33,647 nt of DNA from a virus, in IMG/VR virus record IMGVR_UViG_3300042522_001203, positions 1 to 33,647 of that record; one strand, 5' to 3'. How positions within the stretch are numbered: the first letter of the stretch is position 1; each line of letters starts with the position of its first letter. This document shows, in pieces, positions 1 through 8,465 of the stretch. The notes under the pieces are model-generated. The model was not told where the DNA came from and made no database searches. It saw nothing but the letters and a program-made list of their open reading frames with translations. A program made the position numbers and the translations under genes.

Positions 1-1053
1 AGTGCTGATGGCTACTTGGTCTGCGCCGGGTGAGTAAATGCCGGTGTTGGTGTCACTCAAGAAACTCCATACGGGTGCTGCAGCAGTACCAAGAGAGCCA
101 GCTTCGATTTGACCGGCACTATCAATCCTCATCCGCTCCGTCGGAGAACTCGCCCCATCCGCAGTAGTAGAGAACACCAGTCTCGTTGGCAGATCATTTG
201 TGCCGGGAGCGCCATCTACATTTGCGCCTATTTGGGCGCCAAGTATTACGTTTGCTCCATCAGCACCATTAAAACGGATTGCGCCGAGGGTGTCACCGTC
301 TTGAACAACTGTGCTGGATCCTGCTGCTGTTCCTCGTGATTTTCCAAGCCAAATCAGCGGACCTGTTGCTGCGTTGGCGTTATGGAAGACAGCGAGTCCG
401 CCCTCTGCTCCCGCTTCTTCCAGTTGAATATTGGGGACGAGACTGTTTCTGTAATTGCTACGCGCACTAGATGTGCCCACTAAGAGCCTGCCAGAGCTGT
501 CGATGCGGGCGCGTTCGCTAAATGTTTGGGTAGTATTATCAAAGCCACCAAATGCAATTGCGTGTGCTGGGGCGCCACCAAATGCAACAACGCTATTGCT
601 TGGTGTAGCAAGTCTCCATGTCGCGTTTGTGTTGTCGGATCCAAGTATCTGTACTTGGCCTGTGCTTGATGTAGCCCGCACTTCAAGCGGGAATCCAGGC
701 CCGGATGTTCCAATACCAACCCTTCCACTCGCATCAACAAACAATCTGCCAGACCCACTAGTGCTGATGGCTACGCTGTTTGCACTGGGGCTGTATAGCC
801 CCGTATCCGTGTCTCCCGTAAACGCTATACTCGGGGCTGATGCACTACCACCCGGAAAACTTAACACACTAGCCGATTGTATATCTCCAGTCTCTGTGAT
901 CAAAAGTCTCTGAACACCGTTAGTCGTAATCGCTACTTGACCAAGTGCTGGGAAAAAGATGCCGGTATCGCTATCTCCTCCACTATAGACAGGGTTTGTC
1001 CCAGTACCATTAACTCCGCTAATACCTGTGCTGCCGTTTATTTGAATAGCCAT
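1..1053 (-). CDS. tail fibre-like virion protein, C-terminus cut by window edge
   Basis: Reading the minus strand from the ATG at 1053 gives an uninterrupted frame to the window edge (351 codons, no stop), so the 3' end lies outside. The start has a GAGG ribosome site about 9 bases upstream, just after the stop of the preceding gene at 1064. The protein is low in charge and rich in G, S, T and A. It contains three copies of a repeat of the type 'DTDTGIYSPGADQVAIST', each followed by sequence like 'RLxxDxxGRVGIGTS'. This repeat class is common in tail-fibre and structural proteins of marine phages, including cyanophages. It probably belongs to the distal tail or fibre apparatus and is the last visible gene of a minus-strand fibre operon. 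The exact role is inferred from composition and neighbours. Confidence 0.75.
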   Translation of the reverse strand, partial: MAIQINGSTGISGVNGTGTNPVYSGGDSDTGIFFPALGQVAITTNGVQRLLITETGDIQSASVLSFPGGSASAPSIAFTGDTDTGLYSPSANSVAISTSGSGRLFVDASGRVGIGTSGPGFPLEVRATSSTGQVQILGSDNTNATWRLATPSNSVVAFGGAPAHAIAFGGFDNTTQTFSERARIDSSGRLLVGTSSARSNYRNSLVPNIQLEEAGAEGGLAVFHNANAATGPLIWLGKSRGTAAGSSTVVQDGDTLGAIRFNGADGANVILGAQIGANVDGAPGTNDLPTRLVFSTTADGASSPTERMRIDSAGQIEAGSLGTAAAPVWSFLSDTNTGIYSPGADQVAIST

Positions 1054-1063
1054 AGTAGTTACC

Positions 1064-3277
1064 TCAAACGATTACCCAACTTTGTCCGCTAGGTATTGTT
1101 ACCATAGCGTTTGAGTTAATAGTAACTGGTCCAGCAGTCATAGCATTTTTTCCTGAAGTAAGTGTGTAGCTTGTAGTGATAACTTGACCGTTTTCATAGA
1201 AAACTTGGTCTGTGCTTCCTCCTGTTGCGGCAACGGGCAGTCCCCAGGACATAACCCCGCTTCCATTACTTTTTAGGACATATCCCGGCACGGTTGCGTC
1301 AGTTGTCGGCCATGTCCAGGAATAAGCGTTTACAGTGAAGGCGAGAGATCCTGGGCCGGGTGAATAGATACCTGTATCCGTGTCGCCATTAAATGTGATC
1401 GAAGGTGCTGAGGAAGTGCCAGTGCTTACGGTTAAAACTCCCGGTATCGTGATATTGCTTCGGTGTTCCCAGCGTGACGCGCTAGCGTTGTACTGAAGTA
1501 ATTCGTTATTGGCCGTAGTACCATTCGCGTCGACATCGTGTAGATCTTGGAGACGATTACCGGTATCCAAACGAACAAACAAAATACCATTGTTGCCAAC
1601 ACTAACCACTGCGGCGACGGGCAATTTAAGGTTCGGTGCCAGCGGTTCGGTTTTAGTGAATCCGCCAGGTGTGGCCGGATTACACCACAAGATATCGCCT
1701 TCGACCCATTGACCGTTAACCCCTCCCTCGTTAATATTGGTATTCACTCCCTTAATCTCACCGAACGACCGGACGTATCCATCCGCTCCCGCCGCAATAC
1801 TTTGAGCCGCTACGCCGAAGAACACATACCCCGGATACGTTCCATTCGCGACCATAGGCGCCACTTTCAACATTCCACTATTGCCAATAGTGCCTGAGAA
1901 CATAACCGCCGCACCTTTGGCAATTGTCGAAGCGGTTCCGTTACGACACAGGGTGATGATATCTTGCCCATACGGACTTTTAACTCCGTCACGTAACCCG
2001 ATTTCTAACGTGCCTTTGTCCGCATTCCAGCCAACTTCCTGTTGTGTAGTAGGTTCAGCCGTACCGATAGATATTTTAGTGTCGAATGTGGCGACGCCAG
2101 TGACGTCGAGGGTGCCAGGAACATCAACGTTACTCGTCCACTCGACCCCGGTCCCCGCTGCATCGGTCTGGAGAAGCTGTCGTGCCGATCCGTCCGCCAG
2201 TTTCGATACCGAAATTTTCGCTGCCGCGTTGATATCGATATCGACAATCGTTCCGTCAGCGATCATCGTACTGGTCACAGTACCTGTGTCACCAGTAGTT
2301 ACCAGAGTCCCAGATACATTCGGTAACGTGTATACGCGGTTGTTAGTTAACGAGGTTGTTGTTATTTTACCATCGTAAGTTCCACGGTTTAATACAAAAT
2401 CGACACTGTTGATTAATGTGACCAGCGTGTCCGATACTCGGAGTCGCTCAAGACTGTTTGTAGCGATAGATAACTGATTATCCGCTGACCGGTATAGACC
2501 GAGTCCTGGGTCGGACGTAAATGAATACGTGGGGGACGATTCGCTACCATCAGTTCCTTTAACCGTTCGATTTAAGTTCCAGGAATCAGTAAGTGCGGCG
2601 TATAGAACGCTTGCGTTGCTGCCAGCAACGCTGATGCCTGATCCGTCTGCTTGTAAAGAATTAGTTGCAGATTTCGCAAGAACGATGTTTTTGTCTTCGA
2701 TCTCGACCGTAGTCGAGTTAATCGTAGTCGTGGTACCTTGTACGGTTAAATCGCCGAGAATAATTACTTCGCCGGTGTTATCACCTTGCGCGGCCGGATC
2801 GATAACAAATTGACTCGGACCGTAAAGGACGCCGGTCAGTGTAGTGTTAGCGAAGGTGACGCTCGAACTAGTCGATACCGGTTGGCCGATAGCAACCGTA
2901 CCGTTCGTGATCGTAACACCGGTTCCGCCGGAAAAATGTGCTCGAACCTCACTCGCGCTCGGACCGGTAAACGTTAGTACGCCGGATACGTTGTCATAGG
3001 ACAACGAGCCATCGCCACCGCTGTCCATCACACTGATCGATTGACGTGAGCGCGCGTTTGTGAAGTAAAGATATGACGGGTCCTCGGCTACATCCGCCGT
3101 GTCAATATTAGTGAAATTCCCTTTTACTTCATTTACCGCCGCGACAATACTAGTCTTATTCGTTGTCGACAAGGTAGATATATTGCCGACATCGGTTAAG
3201 ACGCCCGACCCATCCGCTAAACTTTTACCGCCGACCCTGAGTCCGTGTCTAACGTTAAGCTGTCTGGCAGTAGGCAT
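1064..3277 (-). CDS. large repeat-rich virion structural / tail fibre protein
   Basis: A 737-residue protein with mostly beta-rich, S/T/G-rich composition. Near the N-terminus 'YLYFTNARSRQSISV' and then 'GTTTTINSTTVEIEDKNIVL' match a block typical of cyanophage-type structural proteins. The middle third (about 400-570) looks like a distinct folded domain, and the C-terminus carries a 'GDTDTGIYSPG' repeat copy like those of the next gene. It ends in 'VTIPSGQSWVIV', a common terminal motif of phage fibre proteins. The ATG at 3277 has no strong ribosome site. A copy of the GTTGAAAGC motif lies about 45 bases upstream, so this gene probably starts its own transcript. Role inferred: fibre or baseplate-associated fibre. 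Confidence 0.8.
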   Translation of the reverse strand: MPTARQLNVRHGLRVGGKSLADGSGVLTDVGNISTLSTTNKTSIVAAVNEVKGNFTNIDTADVAEDPSYLYFTNARSRQSISVMDSGGDGSLSYDNVSGVLTFTGPSASEVRAHFSGGTGVTITNGTVAIGQPVSTSSSVTFANTTLTGVLYGPSQFVIDPAAQGDNTGEVIILGDLTVQGTTTTINSTTVEIEDKNIVLAKSATNSLQADGSGISVAGSNASVLYAALTDSWNLNRTVKGTDGSESSPTYSFTSDPGLGLYRSADNQLSIATNSLERLRVSDTLVTLINSVDFVLNRGTYDGKITTTSLTNNRVYTLPNVSGTLVTTGDTGTVTSTMIADGTIVDIDINAAAKISVSKLADGSARQLLQTDAAGTGVEWTSNVDVPGTLDVTGVATFDTKISIGTAEPTTQQEVGWNADKGTLEIGLRDGVKSPYGQDIITLCRNGTASTIAKGAAVMFSGTIGNSGMLKVAPMVANGTYPGYVFFGVAAQSIAAGADGYVRSFGEIKGVNTNINEGGVNGQWVEGDILWCNPATPGGFTKTEPLAPNLKLPVAAVVSVGNNGILFVRLDTGNRLQDLHDVDANGTTANNELLQYNASASRWEHRSNITIPGVLTVSTGTSSAPSITFNGDTDTGIYSPGPGSLAFTVNAYSWTWPTTDATVPGYVLKSNGSGVMSWGLPVAATGGSTDQVFYENGQVITTSYTLTSGKNAMTAGPVTINSNAMVTIPSGQSWVIV

Positions 3278-3287
3278 GACGGTAGGT

Positions 3288-3309
3288 AAAGGGGGTATAT
3301 CACCCTTTT
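3288..3309. other. weak hairpin in leader of the 737-residue gene
   Basis: AAAGGG (3288-3293) and CCCTTT (3303-3308) form a short stem around GGTATATCA. It lies between the motif at 3320 and the ATG at 3277, so it would be in the leader. It may affect translation, or be chance. Confidence 0.3.
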
Positions 3310-3319
3310 CGTTCTATTT

Positions 3320-3335
3320 CTATTTAGCTTTCAAC
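3320..3335 (-). promoter_or_regulatory. late-promoter-like motif, copy 1
   Basis: GTTGAAAGC-TAA-ATAG on the minus strand, 43-58 bases upstream of the ATG of the 737-residue gene. A second ATAG follows closely. Confidence 0.55.
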
Positions 3336-3342
3336 GAGCCCT

Positions 3343-4164
3343 TTAGAATAGAGAAACTTGAGCGGTTCGGATTGTGACGGTTCCAGTCACCCCTACCGAA
3401 CGTCGAAACTGTAACGACACCATGTCAGTGCCAGCGACATTGATAATAACAGCTTGGAAATCGCCTAGCGGATTATCTGTGCTTCCGACCGCACCGTATT
3501 CGGTGTAGAATGTATCGGTACCGTTATGAGATAAGAGCAGTTCGGTTACAGAAACGGACCCGGTGCCGGTTAAAATTTCTACTATATATTTGCCACTTCG
3601 ATAGAGGGTCTTATCATACGATTCTAGTTCTACCCATCCGGATTCGCCCGAAGCGACAGTGGTTTTGAATACGCTGGTACGCAGGCCGGTACCTGTTTCG
3701 CTAACGAACCCGTACGAGCCAAATGTTATATTATCGGCCAACCGAACTTCCAACGATCCTACAGTATTGTCAACAAAAAACGAACCGGTATCTAACGCGT
3801 AGGACTGAGCGGTTCCGCTGGGGCTTCCGACAATGATCTCATTCGCTCCTAGAGCGGAATCCAGGATACCAGTGCTTTGCCACGAATCCGTCGATTCGTT
3901 ATAAACTCTAAGGACCGGTGTTAATCCGGATTTGTCGATCCACAATTCACCATCAGACAGATCAGTGTAGTTAACAGGGGTAGGAGGCGATACGCCAACA
4001 TGTGCCGGACCGACCTTACGGATTTTCCCTAGAGTATCCCGCAGATACACACCAACACTATTGGTATGGTAATTAACCGCTAACTCTCCATCCAATATTG
4101 AGGTTGATAGTGGGCGTTTTTCAAATACCGCGCTTCGAATATGGCGGTAGGAATCTCGTGACAT
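3343..4164 (-). CDS. virion structural protein, fibre-associated
   Basis: A 273-residue protein. The N-terminal part ('LDGELAVNYHT' followed by 'RKVGPAHVG' and 'DGELWIDKSG') resembles the N-terminal domain of cyanophage-type virion proteins in which short blocks introduce a product label and a 'sample' domain. The remainder is beta-strand-rich and ends in alternating hydrophobic residues. It begins 3 bases after the stop of the 239-residue gene, implying translational coupling in one operon. No enzymatic motif is visible. Probable tail fibre or baseplate accessory protein; the family assignment rests on memory of related proteins, not on a search. Confidence 0.65.
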   Translation of the reverse strand: MSRDSYRHIRSAVFEKRPLSTSILDGELAVNYHTNSVGVYLRDTLGKIRKVGPAHVGVSPPTPVNYTDLSDGELWIDKSGLTPVLRVYNESTDSWQSTGILDSALGANEIIVGSPSGTAQSYALDTGSFFVDNTVGSLEVRLADNITFGSYGFVSETGTGLRTSVFKTTVASGESGWVELESYDKTLYRSGKYIVEILTGTGSVSVTELLLSHNGTDTFYTEYGAVGSTDNPLGDFQAVIINVAGTDMVSLQFRRSVGVTGTVTIRTAQVSLF

Positions 4165-4166
4165 GA

Positions 4167-4886
4167 TTAGTATGTTCCCCCGTCTAGAGAGTAAAAGGGT
4201 ATGCCGTCAGGTCGTACGGCATCTTCAAAGAAATCAGCAACGTAGGATTGAAGTGTACTGTATGGGACTGCATCGGTACCAAGAACGGGTGCGGCAACAC
4301 CGGTAATCCGTTTACTGTTGAGATCGAGTGCGTAGTCACCATTGGATACCAGGCGACCAAGTGATAATTTGTTTTCAAAAACCACACCGCCCGAGTTGCT
4401 TACGTACCCGATCCGGTCATCGGTATTATCGCGCCATTCGGTAACAATAGGATTGACGCTTGAGCCACGAACCGTCAACGCGATGGCGTTATTGGAACCC
4501 GGGTTAATGGTATTTTGGGCTGTGGTGGTTGGTGTTCTGCGTAGCAGAGTGTTTGGATCAAGGTCGATACCAGCGATAAGAGCGTCGACCTGGGTTTTAG
4601 TATATGTACCGGCTAAAGTCGCATATGTCGCAGCGACACTAGCGTTAATGGTCGCTTGCAAACCTGCTAACGCCGTATTTAGCTGAGTGGTTGATACTTT
4701 TGAGCTTTGTAGGCCGGCTATTAATCCGGATAACGTCGCTAGCTCAGAGTCAATATACGCCCGCGTGTACGTCGTACTCGTATTCGCTTTAGAGTTTAAT
4801 AGACTATTTACTTCCGCTTTAGTATACTGGTCTAACACTCCACCAAGATTTGGCGTACAGGACTTCCCGTATTGATTAGTAGCCAT
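4167..4886 (-). CDS. coiled-coil tail fibre protein
   Basis: A 239-residue protein. Residues 20-110 contain heptad-like repeats with recurring 'YTKAEVNSLL', 'YTRAYIDSEL' and 'YTKTQVDALI' units. This is the trimeric alpha-helical stalk repeat typical of phage fibres, in which Y-T-K/R-x-x-[VI]-[DN] marks each turn. The C-terminal half is a small beta-rich region ('ITGVAAPVLGTDAV'), as in many fibre connector proteins. The start at 4886 overlaps the 3' end of the upstream gene by 11 bases. A GTTGAAAGC motif ends 19 bases upstream of the ATG, inside the end of that upstream gene. Confidence 0.75.
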   Translation of the reverse strand: MATNQYGKSCTPNLGGVLDQYTKAEVNSLLNSKANTSTTYTRAYIDSELATLSGLIAGLQSSKVSTTQLNTALAGLQATINASVAATYATLAGTYTKTQVDALIAGIDLDPNTLLRRTPTTTAQNTINPGSNNAIALTVRGSSVNPIVTEWRDNTDDRIGYVSNSGGVVFENKLSLGRLVSNGDYALDLNSKRITGVAAPVLGTDAVPYSTLQSYVADFFEDAVRPDGIPFYSLDGGTY

Positions 4887-5763
4887 TCGTTCTCGGTCCT
4901 ACCCCTATATCGCTTTCAACTGGCACGCAGACTAGATCGGTACCGTCGCTACCTAGATCGACAATGACACGTCCCGGTCCGCAGGATGTGGTTTTACCGC
5001 ATGTGCTTAGGTTACCGTTACGGATACAATACAGGCGGGAGAAGTAGGCGGAAGGGGGTGGGCCTGGTACGATTAGGCTGGGGGTCGCTGGCATATCAGA
5101 CGTGGCCACATACACACAAGTGTAGTCATCGCACCGAGTATTCCATAAAACTGTGTCTCCAGAACGATAGAAATACGTTTTCGCTATTTTCGCATCATCC
5201 CACTCATCCGAATTTGGTGTAGTTAAATCTACGTCCCATTCCGATTCAAAATCCGACCAGGCAGTTAAAAACGGCTTTGGGTTGTAAAAATCGTATTTAG
5301 ATAATAACGTTGTTACGTCAGGCAATCCAACGGGCTCGGAGACCGTTACCCGACATATTTCCGACCATTGAGCCGGATCGAACGCTCCAGCGGGTACTGG
5401 TACATTAACAATCGCTTCATAGACCACAACGGTTAAACCGTCGGATTCTAAGACAATTACTTTGTCTCCTATTCTGTACGCGTATTCATCCGTGTACGCG
5501 GCTACTTGCCAGCGCTCATCACTAATCGCGTCCTCGTGGTCCCATGGAACAGGGATATTACCCCACTCTGTATACACACCGCGTTCAGGATCGTACAACG
5601 GATACAGGTTTACTAATTCCCTTGCATCACGACCGCAAGTATTAAGTCCGGCTGCAGTGCAGCCGGTATTAGCTATACTATTTGTTGTTATCCCACGCGC
5701 GTTCACCGCCGCGAGCTGATCGGCGGTTAAATTACAGCCCGTAACGAACGAACGCGCGGCCAT
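4876..5763 (-). CDS. virion protein with two carbohydrate-binding-like modules
   Basis: A 295-residue protein. Two internal segments share the pattern Y-R-x-G-D-x-V followed by Y-x-A and a P-A/W ending. Segment one, about residues 90-150, includes 'YRIGDKVIV' and 'FDPAQW'. Segment two, about residues 190-235, includes 'YFYRSGDTVLW' and 'CVYVAT'. This resembles the small carbohydrate-binding or chitin-binding-like modules found on phage tails, which suggests contact with the host surface. The protein is cysteine-rich for a phage structural protein, with several near the N- and C-termini. The module assignment is by eye and needs a profile search. Confidence 0.6.
   Translation of the reverse strand: MAARSFVTGCNLTADQLAAVNARGITTNSIANTGCTAAGLNTCGRDARELVNLYPLYDPERGVYTEWGNIPVPWDHEDAISDERWQVAAYTDEYAYRIGDKVIVLESDGLTVVVYEAIVNVPVPAGAFDPAQWSEICRVTVSEPVGLPDVTTLLSKYDFYNPKPFLTAWSDFESEWDVDLTTPNSDEWDDAKIAKTYFYRSGDTVLWNTRCDDYTCVYVATSDMPATPSLIVPGPPPSAYFSRLYCIRNGNLSTCGKTTSCGPGRVIVDLGSDGTDLVCVPVESDIGVGPRTNGY
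4905..4920 (-). promoter_or_regulatory. late-promoter-like motif, copy 2
   Basis: GTTGAAAGC-GAT-ATAG, upstream of the coiled-coil fibre gene (ATG 4886). Confidence 0.6.
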
Positions 5764-5774
5764 GGGCCTTTAAC

Positions 5775-6206
5775 TTATAGATAAGTGTAGTAGTCGCCTA
5801 CGATCGTCGCTTCTAGCGTACTGGGGTTACCGCTAGTGCGGTCAACCTGGCCGAAGTTGATGCTAGACCATTGGCAGTTGAATACAATTAGTTCGCGACC
5901 GAGAGGTTGAGGATTTTCACCACAAGTAACCGGAGTCACAGTAGTCGTAAAGTACTGACAATTGTCCGTACCGTTCCAAATATCCACCAATGCTGCGTGG
6001 ATCTCGGGATCGAAGGGGGTGGACAGAGTCATCTCAGCTAGGGTTTTGGGGCCCCGGAGATTATAGATACGCTGCTGGGTGGCATGCGCGTACTGTGAGG
6101 TAGCGCTGGTATCACGAACGCCGGTGAAAGAGGTGAAGTAAAGATCAGGAGTTAGGCTCGTAAATACGAGAAACTGAGACTGAGTAATTGGACGGATGTT
6201 TAGCAT
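5775..6206 (-). CDS. probable tail tube protein
   Basis: A 143-residue protein, about the size of contractile-tail tube subunits. The central pattern fits the tube fold: 'YNLRGPKTLAEMTLSTPFD', then 'LVDIWNG', a short beta hairpin, 'CQWSSINFGQVDR' and 'LEATIVGDYY'. In that family a 'RGP ... LTLTRPYD ... W' stretch is followed by a 'VDRxGSxxAxLxI' stretch. The tube subunit would assemble into the inner channel of the contractile tail, inside the sheath. It is unusual that it lies about 12 kb from the sheath gene and on the opposite strand. A GTTGAAAGC motif lies 28-37 bases upstream. No search was possible, so this is a reasoned guess. Confidence 0.55.
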   Translation of the reverse strand: MLNIRPITQSQFLVFTSLTPDLYFTSFTGVRDTSATSQYAHATQQRIYNLRGPKTLAEMTLSTPFDPEIHAALVDIWNGTDNCQYFTTTVTPVTCGENPQPLGRELIVFNCQWSSINFGQVDRTSGNPSTLEATIVGDYYTYL

Positions 6207-6227
6207 GACGGTGGGTGTCTCGTCTAT

Positions 6228-6243
6228 CTACCTAGCTTTCAAC
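6228..6243 (-). promoter_or_regulatory. late-promoter-like motif, copy 3
   Basis: GTTGAAAGC-TAG-GTAG, upstream of the probable tail tube gene (ATG 6206). Confidence 0.6.
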
Positions 6244-6258
6244 ACAAGAAAAAATCCG

Positions 6259-8211
6259 TCACATGTAGTACGGTGCGAAGTCAGCCCAGTAGCCAAGGGA
6301 TTCCGGATCGATATTGACAAGTTCACGATGAACAAAACTTCGATTAAGACGATAGGCGGATGAGTAGAGTTTTACGAGATTTTCCACACTATCCGTATCA
6401 AGGTCGTCGCCACGTAGAACAATATTCTCAAAACGTGCCAGATCCATGCGAAGGGTATCATGCTGATACGGGATTTGTCTGGGTACGGATCGAATCTCAT
6501 CCAGCAGACGTTTAGTTACATAGATAATATCTCCGGGCGTGGTATACTCGTCGACATTGATCTTAGAGTTTTCGGAATCGGTAGACGATACGCCTGCGGA
6601 TAACCTGTCCCAGCCAACTTCATCCATTCCACCCTGATTAAACCGCTCAGCAATTTTTTTGGCGACTTTGTCTCGAGTCGTCTCATCCTTCAAGTCGCCA
6701 CTCTCGTCAAATTCGCTGAAGTCGAGGTTTTCGGCGGACAGGGGTGGAGGCGAAGACGACAACAGCTTTCCAATCACGCTTTCGCCAATTACCGGTCCGT
6801 TGGATTCACCGGCATTAGCGGTTTGGGGGTTACGACTATTTCTATGTTCGCCCATACCAGCGTCCGCACCCATCCCGCCCATCATTTCTTCCATCGAGAT
6901 TTTCTCAAGCGACGGAATCCTGAGTTTATCACGCACCCAGTCAAGATCGGTAACCTGGTAACCCACCGCTTGAAGCTGAGTAAGTATCTGAACCGTTTTG
7001 ATCGGATCTTCGCCACGCTGCTCGATATCGCTGAAATCGCGCGAGATTCTAGGTACCGACGAGCCCGGATAATTCAACTCCACGATCCACCGAATCAGTG
7101 TCGCGTTAATGGTTTCGTCGAGCTGATCAGAAAAACTCTTAGATTTTCGAATCCGTACCGAGTCGGCAATCTGGTCACGAGCGTAACTGCCAACCCCGGT
7201 ACCTTCTGCTCCTACCGTCGCTTCACCGTTAATTAGAAATGAGATCTGCTGGTCAATGTAGCTGATAAGGTTTTGGTATACGTCCGCCCTGGAGTCTGAT
7301 GTCAAATAGTCAATCGACATCTCGTCTGGTACGACAATCGCCGTCTCCTGACCTAGTCGTTGCAACGCGGTAAACAATGACTTTACCTCCTCTTCAGGGG
7401 TACCGAGGCTAAACTTACCTACCGCAGTCGGAGTAGTATGCTTGTCAGCGTATTGTAGCCAGAATGATAATAGCGTGCGGCGGAATTCTACCAGACTGTA
7501 AAGTTGTCGGCCTAGGCCAGTGCCATATGGGTCCGCAAGGTTATTGTACGCCCAGTGGCGATGAATAACCATTGAGCGGAGAGGGATAGGCATCCCTTCG
7601 ACCGGAGATTGAATTGTAATGATTCGGGGGCTGATTGAGCCATCTTCATTTAGGATGAACTGAAACCGCCTCGGATCGCGAATCTTGATCTCGCTGGGGA
7701 CAACGTAGCTTCCCTGTCTGATCCAGCAAATCTCACCCACACTCATGCCGAGAATCAACGATTCCGCCATGCCCTTAACGAATGCGTTAAACCCTGTATT
7801 CGAGCTGACTAGCATGTCCCGACCCCGACTCTGCCGAGTGTTCGTACCGAGGTGATAAAGAGTCTGACGGACAAATTCCGCCACTTCTTCGTCTTTATCC
7901 GAATCTGATGTGGGATAAACGTGCCATTCGCGCTGAATAATCTCTCCGACTAACTTTTCCCACGCCGAAATTACCGCGCTGTCGTTGAACAGTCGGGTAT
8001 ATTGTTCGATGGCACGGGGGCCGCCACCACCCTCCTCGATAAGAATGTCGTCACGGCGAGGAAGGATAGCACCGGTAAGGACAGTTGGGAGCCCGCCCCA
8101 TGTGTACGGATCACCTTTGTATCCACCCAGTGCGCCCTGGTTAACGCCGAGCGAATATAGTCGGTCGTTATAACCGGTTTTAACAACCCTTTTCGTCTCG
8201 GCGGACATCAA
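6259..8211 (-). CDS. portal protein, Mu gp29 / DUF935 type
   Basis: A 650-residue protein. The first 430 residues have the hallmarks of Mu gp29-like portals: 'IIQREWHVYP', 'IKIRDPRRFQF', 'YNNLADPYGTGLGRQLY', 'FWLQYADKHTTPTAVGKF', a 'VPDEMSIDYL' segment and 'ETINATLIRWIVELNYP'. The portal forms the dodecameric ring at the capsid vertex through which DNA is packaged and ejected. The C-terminal 200 residues are acidic and helix-rich, without a recognised domain; extra C-terminal domains are common in this family. The ATG at 8211 has an alternative ATG one codon later. A GTTGAAAGC motif 14-29 bases upstream lies within the end of the preceding gene. Confidence 0.88.
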   Translation of the reverse strand: MMSAETKRVVKTGYNDRLYSLGVNQGALGGYKGDPYTWGGLPTVLTGAILPRRDDILIEEGGGGPRAIEQYTRLFNDSAVISAWEKLVGEIIQREWHVYPTSDSDKDEEVAEFVRQTLYHLGTNTRQSRGRDMLVSSNTGFNAFVKGMAESLILGMSVGEICWIRQGSYVVPSEIKIRDPRRFQFILNEDGSISPRIITIQSPVEGMPIPLRSMVIHRHWAYNNLADPYGTGLGRQLYSLVEFRRTLLSFWLQYADKHTTPTAVGKFSLGTPEEEVKSLFTALQRLGQETAIVVPDEMSIDYLTSDSRADVYQNLISYIDQQISFLINGEATVGAEGTGVGSYARDQIADSVRIRKSKSFSDQLDETINATLIRWIVELNYPGSSVPRISRDFSDIEQRGEDPIKTVQILTQLQAVGYQVTDLDWVRDKLRIPSLEKISMEEMMGGMGADAGMGEHRNSRNPQTANAGESNGPVIGESVIGKLLSSSPPPLSAENLDFSEFDESGDLKDETTRDKVAKKIAERFNQGGMDEVGWDRLSAGVSSTDSENSKINVDEYTTPGDIIYVTKRLLDEIRSVPRQIPYQHDTLRMDLARFENIVLRGDDLDTDSVENLVKLYSSAYRLNRSFVHRELVNIDPESLGYWADFAPYYM

Positions 8212-8216
8212 ACTAA

Positions 8217-8465
8217 CTACTTCTCTATTTCGCTTTCAACGGTTTTTTCGTCTGCCGAGCGGTAGACCACATCGAGATTGAGGATAGATTGATAAAGATC
8301 TTCACGGCTCATCTCGCCTCTTTCGTACATGTCAATTGTTTCCTCCGCTCCATCGACGTATACGCCATACGTGGTGTCGGTCAGGACGTTAATCCCACGC
8401 TGTCTTTCCAAGCTTTTTGCGCTATCCGCATCCTGGTTTCCATTTTTCTTAGTTCGTCTTGCCAT
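8217..8465 (-). CDS. small unknown protein upstream of portal
   Basis: An 82-residue protein with a basic N-terminus ('MARRTKKNG') and an acidic, helix-forming C-terminus ('EETIDMYERGEMSREDLYQ'). Its start lies 85 bases inside the end of the upstream 290-residue gene, in another frame. It ends 5 bases before the portal start. No motif suggests a function; the placement next to the portal is compatible with a head assembly or packaging accessory role. There is no clear ribosome site before 8465. Confidence 0.55.
   Translation of the reverse strand: MARRTKKNGNQDADSAKSLERQRGINVLTDTTYGVYVDGAEETIDMYERGEMSREDLYQSILNLDVVYRSADEKTVESEIEK
8225..8240 (-). promoter_or_regulatory. late-promoter-like motif, copy 4
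   Basis: GTTGAAAGC-GAA-ATAG, upstream of the portal gene (ATG 8211), inside the end of the preceding gene. Confidence 0.6.

Noticed and set aside
455-913. Plus-strand frame of 152 codons
   Set aside because: It is antisense to the partial fibre gene, whose repeats are recognisable in the other direction.
1862-1871. GTTGAAAGT on the minus strand
   Set aside because: Lies mid-gene with no RTAG box and no gene start downstream; a chance match.
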